This document shows positions 7,421-11,965 of a stretch of DNA of 11,965 nucleotides, piece by piece. Each line of letters opens with the position of its first letter. Position 1 is the stretch's first letter. The position numbers and the translations under genes are program-made. Under the pieces are notes generated by a model. It ran no database searches, was not told the origin of the DNA, and saw nothing but the letters and a program-made list of their open reading frames with translations. The DNA is taken from assembly GCA_023431725.1 (NCBI GenBank), contig JAEYVN010000070.1, positions 1 to 11,965 of the forward strand, in the 5' to 3' direction. This stretch comes from Pseudomonadota bacterium (GTDB taxonomy: Bacteria; Pseudomonadota; Alphaproteobacteria; Rhizobiales; Xanthobacteraceae).

Positions 7421-7514
7421 GTGCTGCCTCCTTCGCGCTGTCATGGCCCTGAAAACGCGCCGCGCTGACGCTCGCGTCATAAGACCAGCCGGGATTGGGA
7501 AAGGTTAGGGACAT
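7413..7514 (-). CDS. DUF1488-like short protein (33 residues), possibly truncated
   Basis: This frame encodes MSLTFPNPGWSYDASVSAA then RFQGHDSAKEAAHD. The pattern FPNP..SYDA....RF.GHDSA.E matches the N-terminal signature of DUF1488 proteins, small rhizobial proteins of about 80-90 residues. Here the frame stops after 33 residues, so the C-terminal half is missing. GGAG lies 6 nt before the ATG (7521-7524), an ideal ribosome binding site, which argues that it is translated. Its stop codon overlaps the start of the 70-residue protein, and the GGAGG for that gene is inside this frame. It may be a decayed DUF1488 gene kept as a leader peptide, or a short functional form. The function of DUF1488 is unknown. 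Confidence 0.6.
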   Translation of the reverse strand: MSLTFPNPGWSYDASVSAARFQGHDSAKEAAHD

Positions 7515-7561
7515 CTCTGACTCCGCTGTGGTTGTTACAACGCACCAGCCGTCAGAATGGA

Positions 7562-7574
7562 CGGGTGACACCCG
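7562..7574. promoter_or_regulatory. 13-bp palindrome upstream of the DUF1488-like gene
   Basis: CGGGTG (7562-7567), central A, CACCCG (7569-7574) are perfect arms. The site lies 48 bp upstream of the minus-strand small-gene pair, in the place expected for its promoter or operator. At 13 bp in a GC-rich genome, chance cannot be excluded. Confidence 0.3.
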
Positions 7575-7605
7575 AATAGGACAATTATCGACGGTCCTTC
7601 GGCAA

Positions 7606-7626
7606 CAGTCCCAATTTATTGGACTG
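7606..7626 (-). terminator. Hairpin directly after the microprotein stop
   Basis: CAGTC-C-CAA (7606-7614) and TTGGACTG (7619-7626) form eight pairs with one bulged C and a 4-nt loop. On the minus strand it begins one base after the stop of the 27-codon frame (7627-7710) and precedes the small-gene pair. Only two T follow, so it is a weak terminator at best; it could instead be a processing or regulatory hairpin. Confidence 0.3.
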
Positions 7627-7710
7627 TCACTGGACCATGAAAGCGAGCGCTGCGCCCAGGACTGCGATCGTCAATAAAGCCCAGATTGCATAACCGTAAA
7701 TTGCATCCAT
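7627..7710 (-). CDS. Possible 27-residue single-pass membrane microprotein
   Basis: A short frame reads MDAIYGYAIWALLTIAVLGA and then ALAFMVQ, followed by TGA. Almost the whole peptide is one hydrophobic helix with small residues (A, G) and no charge after Asp2, like known bacterial single-helix microproteins such as the small subunits of terminal oxidases or transport ATPases. No named family is recognised and no neighbouring complex is present. No Shine-Dalgarno sequence precedes the ATG. A hairpin follows the stop directly. The frame lies in a 472-bp stretch between 7420 and 7893 that otherwise holds only the 33-codon gene. It may be a chance frame. Confidence 0.35.
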   Translation of the reverse strand: MDAIYGYAIWALLTIAVLGAALAFMVQ

Positions 7711-7799
7711 AAACCACTATGGACGCATATGGTATTCTTTACTAGTGAAATCGGGCGTTGAATTGCATTCTTAATAAGGCGCTTCAGACGCACTGCACG

Positions 7800-7820
7800 A
7801 CCCGGCAAATGTCACCGGGT
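7800..7820. repeat. Inverted repeat upstream of the XRE-type gene
   Basis: ACCCGG (7800-7805) and CCGGGT (7815-7820) are perfect 6-bp arms with a 9-bp spacer, followed by AATTATTGG. It lies 73 bp ahead of the XRE-type start and may be an operator or a leader hairpin. No clear -35/-10 pair was found around it. Confidence 0.3.
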
Positions 7821-7892
7821 AATTATTGGCTATGCAACCGGCTGCGGATCGCCGCTATTTTGGATGCATGGCAAGCTTTTTGGAGAATGCGC

Positions 7893-8201
7893 ATGCTGAG
7901 TGGACGCCTCATCGCCGCGGCTCGTTCGCTGACCGGCATTAGCCTCGACGATCTTGCCGGAACGGCGAAAGTCTCGTCCGAGCAAATCATCCGCATGGAA
8001 TCCAGCGACGCCGCCCTGCTCCCGACCGATGCGGCGACCGATGCTGTCCGCAGGGCGCTCGAGCATTTCGGTGCGGTGTTCATTCCGGAAGGGGATGGCA
8101 TGGGCGCCGGCGTGCGGCTGAAATTCTCGCGCGTCGATGTCAAACAGATCGGCCGCCTCGAAGGCGAAGGCGGCGCCGTCGGCGAAGACGACGTGCCGTG
8201 A
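7893..8201 (+). CDS. Short XRE-type helix-turn-helix protein
   Basis: The 102-residue product begins MLSGRLIAAARSLTGISLDD. Residues about 4-60 form an XRE-like DNA-binding domain: RLIAAARSLTGISLDDLAGTAKVSSEQIIRMESSD holds the helix pair, with I-S-L-D-D-L-A before the turn and V-S-S-E-Q-I-I-R-M-E as recognition helix and following turn. The second half (AVRRALEHFGAVFIPEGDGMGAGVRLKF) is a short segment common in rhizobial proteins of this type, and the end is acidic (EGEGGAVGEDDVP). ATG 7893 has GGAG 7 nt upstream; starts further upstream (7758, 7887) lack a usable site. It stands alone on the plus strand, and its target is unknown. Similar proteins occur in many copies in Bradyrhizobium-type genomes. 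Confidence 0.85.
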   Translation: MLSGRLIAAARSLTGISLDDLAGTAKVSSEQIIRMESSDAALLPTDAATDAVRRALEHFGAVFIPEGDGMGAGVRLKFSRVDVKQIGRLEGEGGAVGEDDVP

Positions 8202-8212
8202 CCATCTGATGG

Positions 8213-8298
8213 CGTCATGGCCGGGCTAGTCCCGGCCATCCACGTCTTCGTTTGCAAGGGAAAAGACGTGGATGCCCGGCATAAGGTCGGGCATGACG
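8213..8298. repeat. REP/BIME-like palindromic repeat between convergent genes
   Basis: An 86-bp nested inverted repeat. Outer arms CGTCATG (8213-8219) and CATGACG (8292-8298) enclose two hairpins: ATGGCCGGG/CCCGGCCAT (8217-8239, 5-nt loop) and ATGCCCGGC/GTCGGGCAT (8272-8294, 5-nt loop, one G-U). Between them ATCCACGTCTT (8238-8248) pairs with AAGACGTGGAT (8263-8273). The sequence style (CCGGGCTAGTCCCGGCCATCC) is that of abundant intergenic repeats in Bradyrhizobium and Rhodopseudomonas. It occupies the gap between the convergent XRE-type and amidohydrolase genes, where it could stop transcription from both sides. Only one copy is in the window. Confidence 0.85.
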
Positions 8299-8311
8299 GA
8301 GTCACATCACT

Positions 8312-9277
8312 CTACATCTTCAGCAGCTTCTTCGCGTTGCCGCTGAGGATCTTGATCTTGTCCTCGTCCGACAGCGGAATGGTATCGACCCATTGCACGC
8401 CGGGCGTGTTGGCAACGAACGGCCAGTCTACGGCGAACAGGATGCGGTCGACGCCCATTTCCATCACCGTGCAGAGCAAGGCGGGATTGGAGAAGAAGCC
8501 GCTCGTGGTGACATAGAAGTTTGTGCAGAAGGTCTCGCGGAAGTTCAGCTGTTTCTGGCCCGGCCGCGCCAGCGCGTGATCAATGCGCCAGAGCAGGAAC
8601 GGCAACGTCTCGCCGAGATGACCGAGCACAATCTTGAGCTTCGGATGTTCCTGGAACATGCCGGACAGGATCATGCGAATGGCGACTGTCGCCGTCTCGA
8701 CAGTGAAGCCCCAGGCGGCACGGACCACCATTGGAAAATCCTTGATGTAATCCTTGTAATAAGCGTCCATCACCGGCTGCATCGGCACCGACGGATGCAG
8801 ATAGATCGGCACATCAAGCTTCTCCGCCTGCGCGAAGATTGGACGAAGCCGGACGTCATCCATCCACACGCCGTTGGCAAGGCCGTGGATCATGGCGCCC
8901 TTGAAGCCATTCTTCACACAACGCTCGAGTTCGATGGCCGCCGCTTCGGGATCGGAAGTCGGTAAAGCGCAGAAGCCGGCAAAGCGGGTCGGATGTCGGG
9001 CGATCGCTTCGGCGAGACGGTCGTTGACGCGCTTCGTCAGCGCGACGCCCTCGGGGCCGGTCAGCAACTGCGCGGACGGCGACCCATGCGAGAGCACCTG
9101 CATGTCAATGCCGGCTTCGTCCATCTCGCGGATGCGCAGCTCGCCGAGATCGAGCATGCGGCGGGTCTGTTCGTCCGCCACGGTGGCGCGGCCAATGCCG
9201 GTATAAGTGTCCGACAATTCGCTGTCCCAGTAATGCTCTTCAATGGCAATGACGGGACAGGCAGGCTTCTTGAGCAT
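8312..9277 (-). CDS. Amidohydrolase-2 family enzyme, probable gamma-resorcylate-type decarboxylase
   Basis: The 321-residue product is a metal-dependent TIM-barrel enzyme of the ACMSD/amidohydrolase-2 family. Metal-site residues are visible: E13 and H15 in IAIEEHY, H161 in IYLHP, H220 in LGHLGE, and D284 in AVDWPF. The IEEH start (rather than HxH), the GHLGETLPFLLWRIDH block and the D-W-P-F end match 2,6-dihydroxybenzoate (gamma-resorcylate) decarboxylase closely, so non-oxidative decarboxylation of an aromatic acid is more likely than hydrolysis. The substrate is not proven. A GTG start at 9301 is possible, but ATG 9277 has GGGGGA 7 nt upstream. It lies 54 bp downstream of the DUF4112 gene on the same strand, perhaps co-transcribed. 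No aromatic ring-cleavage genes are nearby. Confidence 0.9.
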   Translation of the reverse strand: MLKKPACPVIAIEEHYWDSELSDTYTGIGRATVADEQTRRMLDLGELRIREMDEAGIDMQVLSHGSPSAQLLTGPEGVALTKRVNDRLAEAIARHPTRFAGFCALPTSDPEAAAIELERCVKNGFKGAMIHGLANGVWMDDVRLRPIFAQAEKLDVPIYLHPSVPMQPVMDAYYKDYIKDFPMVVRAAWGFTVETATVAIRMILSGMFQEHPKLKIVLGHLGETLPFLLWRIDHALARPGQKQLNFRETFCTNFYVTTSGFFSNPALLCTVMEMGVDRILFAVDWPFVANTPGVQWVDTIPLSDEDKIKILSGNAKKLLKM

Positions 9278-9331
9278 GGAATTTTCCCCCGTAGGATTCA
9301 CGGAGGCGTATCTAGCACAGGGCGTTGCGGT

Positions 9332-9733
9332 TTACCGCCCCTTTTGCGATTCGCTGGCCAAATGCTCACGCAGGAGCCGGACGTTGCGCTTGTTGGAGCG
9401 CCAGAACACGTCGAACACATCGCCGGCGACCGGCACCGCGCCGATCACGCCGTCGACCGCAACATTGGTCAGCATGCGCGCCACCAGATGTCTCGGCGCA
9501 CCCAGCCGGCGCGCCTCATAGACGATGTAGAGCGCGAGGCCGGTGGTGATGACATCGCCGACGACCGGCGCAAATCCGAACAGACCATCGACACCGAAAC
9601 GGATTTTCGTGAACGGGATCGCAAAAGCCGTGTCGAGCAGAGCTGCCAACCGCTCGATACGCGCGAGCCGCTGAGCACGGCTCGGCGAGCGCGTGAAAGT
9701 GCCATGCAGCGTATGGGCGTATGCCGTGGTCAT
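9332..9733 (-). CDS. DUF4112 family membrane protein
   Basis: The 133-residue product matches the DUF4112 pattern: LAALLDTAFAIPFTKIRFGVDGLFGFAPVVGDVITT, then a helix (ALYIVYEARRLGAP), then RMLTNVAVDGVIGAVPVAGDVFDVFWRSNKRN. Two related GxxPxxGD segments form hydrophobic hairpins likely to sit in the membrane. The family has no established role. The start is uncertain: ATG 9733 is chosen, but ATG 9745 and GTG 9751 are in frame and none has a clear ribosome binding site. The gene is divergent from the radical SAM operon, with 206 bp between the starts, and upstream of the amidohydrolase. Confidence 0.85.
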   Translation of the reverse strand: MTTAYAHTLHGTFTRSPSRAQRLARIERLAALLDTAFAIPFTKIRFGVDGLFGFAPVVGDVITTGLALYIVYEARRLGAPRHLVARMLTNVAVDGVIGAVPVAGDVFDVFWRSNKRNVRLLREHLASESQKGR

Positions 9734-9869
9734 GGCGCAAGACATGGGCACGGGTGACTGGAATACAAGATTTCACGCAAGGGTCGACGGTGTGTCGAAT
9801 GACGTAGCGGCGAACGACGCAGAGCATCCGAGTGCGAGAAACGCCACGACGATGGAACCGTGGTTTCGC

Positions 9870-9911
9870 TTGCTTTCGCGGACCTTGCCCTTAAAAGAAC
9901 AAAACAGGAAC
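9870..9911 (+). promoter_or_regulatory. SOS (LexA) box overlapping the promoter of the radical SAM operon
   Basis: GAACAAAACAGGAAC at 9897-9911 is GAAC-N7-GAAC, the direct-repeat LexA site of alphaproteobacteria. It lies 28 bp ahead of the ATG at 9940. A possible promoter, TTGCTT (9870-9875) with TAAAAG (9892-9897, 16-bp spacing), overlaps its left half, so LexA bound there would block RNA polymerase. The downstream genes belong to families suspected in DNA repair, which supports a functional site. LexA itself is outside the window. Confidence 0.75.
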
Positions 9912-9939
9912 TTAGAGGACCGGGTGGAAGAGACATGCC

Positions 9940-11190
9940 ATGCCGCTGACGTTGCCGCAGAAGCTGGAAATTCTCGCTGACGCCGCCAAATACGATGCTT
10001 CCTGCGCATCGTCCGGCGGCACAAAACGCAATGCGCGTTCGGGTGGCATCGGATCGGTGACCGGCGCCGGCATCTGCCACGCCTATACGCCGGACGGCCG
10101 CTGCGTTTCGCTGCTGAAAATTTTGCTGACCAATTTCTGCGTTTACGACTGTGCCTATTGCGTCAGCCGACGGTCGAGCAATGTGCTGCGCGCCCGTTTC
10201 TCGGTCGAGGAAGTCGTGACGCTGACACTCGATCTCTACCGGCGCAATTGCATCGAAGGCTTATTCCTTTCGTCCGGCATTGCCCGTTCGGAAGACGACA
10301 CGATGGCCGATCTTGTCCGTGTCGCGCGCACACTGCGCGAACAGCACGGCTTTCGCGGCTATATACATCTCAAGACCATTCCCGGCGCGAGCGACGTTCT
10401 GATCGCTGAAGCCGGTCGTTATGCCGACCGGCTGTCGATCAATGTCGAATTACCGACCGATGCTGCACTGAAGGACTTCGCGCCGGAGAAGAACGCCCAG
10501 ACAATTCGCAAGGGCATGGCGATCACCCGCCTGAAGATCGACGCTGCTGAAGAGGCGAAAGCCAAGCGCGCGGGCCAGATCGGCAAGGCCAGACCACCGC
10601 GCTTTGCGCCAGCCGGTCAGTCGACGCAGATGATCGTCGGCGCCGACGCCACGCCTGACAGGACCATCCTCAGCACCACCGCCACGCTCTATGCCTCCTA
10701 TGCGCTCAAGCGCGTTTACTATTCCGCCTTTTCGCCGACCGGGCATCCGTCGCAGAAGCTCGCCGCCGCGCCTGCTCCACTCCTGCGCGAACACCGGCTC
10801 TATCAGGCCGACTGGATGCTGCGCTTCTATGGCTTCGATCTGTCGGATCTGTCGCGCGCGATGACGGAAGGGATGCTCGATCTCGAGATTGATCCCAAGC
10901 TCGCCTTCGCGCTGGCGCATCGCGAACAATTCCCCGTCGACGTCAATCGTGCCGACCGCGAAACGCTGCTGCGCGTGCCCGGACTCGGCACCCGCTCCGT
11001 CGACCGCATTATCGCATCACGCCGGTCCGGCACCTTGCGATTCGATGATATTGCGCGCCTGACGGGCGCCGTCTCGCGCGCCCGCGATTTCATCGTCACC
11101 CCGGATCACACCCCGCGCCATCTCGATACATCGCAACTTCGCGAGCGCTTTGTGCGCAAGGCCCCGGCGCAACTTTCATTGTTCGGATAG
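9940..11190 (+). CDS. Putative DNA modification/repair radical SAM protein (TIGR03916-like)
   Basis: The 416-residue product has the radical SAM motif C67-VYD-C71-AY-C74 (CX3CX2C), which binds a 4Fe-4S cluster and splits S-adenosylmethionine. The barrel follows: FSVEEVVTLTLDLYRRNCIEGLFLSSG, a SAM-contacting glycine segment, then GYIHLKTIPGASD and RLSINVELPTD. Residues about 333-385 form a helix-hairpin-helix region (VDVNRADRETLLRVPGLGTR, then IIASRRSGTLRFDDIARL), a non-specific DNA-binding element. This architecture fits the family called rSAM_link_UDG, which co-occurs with uracil-DNA glycosylase-type proteins; its reaction is unknown. GGAAGAG (9926-9932) precedes the ATG. The stop is 6 bp before the next gene, so the two form an operon, and an SOS box precedes it. 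Confidence 0.92.
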   Translation: MPLTLPQKLEILADAAKYDASCASSGGTKRNARSGGIGSVTGAGICHAYTPDGRCVSLLKILLTNFCVYDCAYCVSRRSSNVLRARFSVEEVVTLTLDLYRRNCIEGLFLSSGIARSEDDTMADLVRVARTLREQHGFRGYIHLKTIPGASDVLIAEAGRYADRLSINVELPTDAALKDFAPEKNAQTIRKGMAITRLKIDAAEEAKAKRAGQIGKARPPRFAPAGQSTQMIVGADATPDRTILSTTATLYASYALKRVYYSAFSPTGHPSQKLAAAPAPLLREHRLYQADWMLRFYGFDLSDLSRAMTEGMLDLEIDPKLAFALAHREQFPVDVNRADRETLLRVPGLGTRSVDRIIASRRSGTLRFDDIARLTGAVSRARDFIVTPDHTPRHLDTSQLRERFVRKAPAQLSLFG

Positions 11191-11196
11191 CTCGCC

Positions 11197-11965
11197 ATGT
11201 TCGCTGTTCCGCTTGCCTCCGATGCCGGTGAGGCCGATTTCCGCGACATCGCCAAGGCCTGCCTTGCGCAAATTCTCTCGCCGCACGACCTCCTGTTTAC
11301 AGCGCGGGACGAGGCCAGCCTTGTGCCAACCTTGCCGGCATCGCCTGCGGACATCGCCATCACCGTTCCGCGCAGCTATTCGGAGCTGATGCGCGACGCC
11401 ATTTGCCACAGCGCGCCGGACCGATTTGCACTGCTTTACGATGTGCTGTGGCGCATCCAGCAGGGCGAGCGCGATCTCGCCGAACGCGCGAGCGACAAGA
11501 CCGTCGCGCGACTAATCGACTATGCGCATGCGGTGCGGCGCGACATTCACAAGATGCACGCCTTCCTGCGCTTCAAGGAGCATCAGGTGGACGGCCGCAG
11601 CCTGTTCACCGCATGGTTCGAACCGCATCATCATATTCTGCGACGCGCGGTCCCGTTTTTCGTCGATCGCTTTGCCGGCATGGATTGGCTGATCGCCACG
11701 CCACGCGGCAGCGCCGTCTGGCAGGACAAGACGCGCACCTACGGCCCGCCGGCGGAAAAACCCGCCGACAACAGCGATGCCGTGCTCGATGAATTGTGGC
11801 TGACCTATTATCGCACGACCTTCAATCCGGCACGCGTGCGGCTGAAGACGATGACCAATCACATGCCGCGTCACTACTGGAACAACATGCCGGAGACGGC
11901 GCTTATTCCGGATATGGTGCTGCAGGCGGGGCAGCGCGTCACCGGGATGCTGGACATGGCCGCCG
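11197..11965 (+). CDS. DUF4130/TIGR03915-type DNA metabolism protein, C-terminus beyond window (possible UdgX fusion)
   Basis: The visible 256 residues have no stop and run off the right edge. They match the partner family of the preceding radical SAM protein (probable DNA metabolism protein, DUF4130): VPRSYSELMRDAI at 58-70, KMHAFLRFKEHQV at 119-131, AWFEPHHHILRRAVPFF at 139-155, MDWLIATPRGSAVW at 162-175, ELWLTYYRTTFNPAR at 199-213, and MPRHYWNNMPETALIPDM at 223-240. The unit ends near the window edge, and the frame is still open at residue 256. In many Alphaproteobacteria this family is fused to a UdgX-like uracil-DNA glycosylase; whether that holds here cannot be seen. Only 6 bp separate it from the upstream stop, and its ribosome binding site is weak, suggesting translational coupling. 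Confidence 0.88.
   Translation, partial: MFAVPLASDAGEADFRDIAKACLAQILSPHDLLFTARDEASLVPTLPASPADIAITVPRSYSELMRDAICHSAPDRFALLYDVLWRIQQGERDLAERASDKTVARLIDYAHAVRRDIHKMHAFLRFKEHQVDGRSLFTAWFEPHHHILRRAVPFFVDRFAGMDWLIATPRGSAVWQDKTRTYGPPAEKPADNSDAVLDELWLTYYRTTFNPARVRLKTMTNHMPRHYWNNMPETALIPDMVLQAGQRVTGMLDMAA

Noticed and set aside
7106..7677. Plus-strand frames at 7106-7468 and 7495-7677.
   Set aside because: They lie opposite the minus-strand small genes, which have good ribosome binding sites and a family signature. The second would start with TTG and has no ribosome binding site.
9773..10024. Minus-strand frame whose end (VAFLALGCSASFAATSFD) resembles a lipoprotein signal peptide.
   Set aside because: No usable start just before the hydrophobic part and it stops only about 11 residues after the signal-like stretch; it also runs across the SOS box and the start of the radical SAM gene.
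1..11965. Search for CRISPR arrays, insertion sequences, integrases or toxin-antitoxin pairs.
   Set aside because: No regularly spaced direct repeats, transposase motifs or toxin families were seen; the XRE-type gene at 7893 has no partner toxin beside it.

Overview
The window looks like a chromosomal segment of a GC-rich alphaproteobacterium, probably order Hyphomicrobiales and close to Bradyrhizobium, Rhodopseudomonas or Afipia. That placement is an inference. It rests on the protein families present, a Bradyrhizobiaceae-style palindromic intergenic repeat at 8213-8298, and an alphaproteobacterial SOS box of the form GAAC-N7-GAAC at 9897-9911. No insertion sequence, prophage or CRISPR array was seen.

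Layout. (a) 1-4169 is a transport and catabolism locus. It has the first codons of a hydantoinase/oxoprolinase-type gene (minus strand, cut by the left edge), a divergent IclR regulator, then a TRAP transporter made of a periplasmic binding protein (dctP) and a fused small-plus-large permease. (b) 4170-5734 holds a minus-strand tRNA with anticodon CAT (best read as the lysidine-type Ile2 tRNA), a small secreted lytic transglycosylase, and a regulatory stretch with a 17-bp perfect palindrome. (c) 5735-7072 is dctA, a C4-dicarboxylate symporter. (d) 7208-8201 carries small genes: a coupled pair on the minus strand (a 33-residue DUF1488-like peptide and a 70-residue protein), a possible 27-residue membrane microprotein, and a short XRE-type protein on the plus strand. 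(e) 8213-8298 is a REP/BIME-like element between two convergent genes. (f) 8312-9733, minus strand, encodes a DUF4112 membrane protein followed by a metal-dependent amidohydrolase/decarboxylase. (g) 9897-11965 is a candidate DNA-damage-inducible operon: SOS box, radical SAM protein with a C-terminal helix-hairpin-helix region, then a DUF4130-type protein that runs off the right edge and may continue into a UdgX-like uracil-DNA glycosylase.

How they fit together. The IclR regulator probably controls the TRAP importer and the divergent hydantoinase-like gene, so an imported organic acid or cyclic amide/lactam may be opened intracellularly. The two TRAP proteins and DctA give the region two unrelated carboxylate importers. 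The right-hand operon pairs two families (TIGR03916 and TIGR03915/DUF4130) known to occur together and suspected of acting in DNA repair or modification, with no established reaction. The LexA-type site in front of them is the most informative signal in the window.
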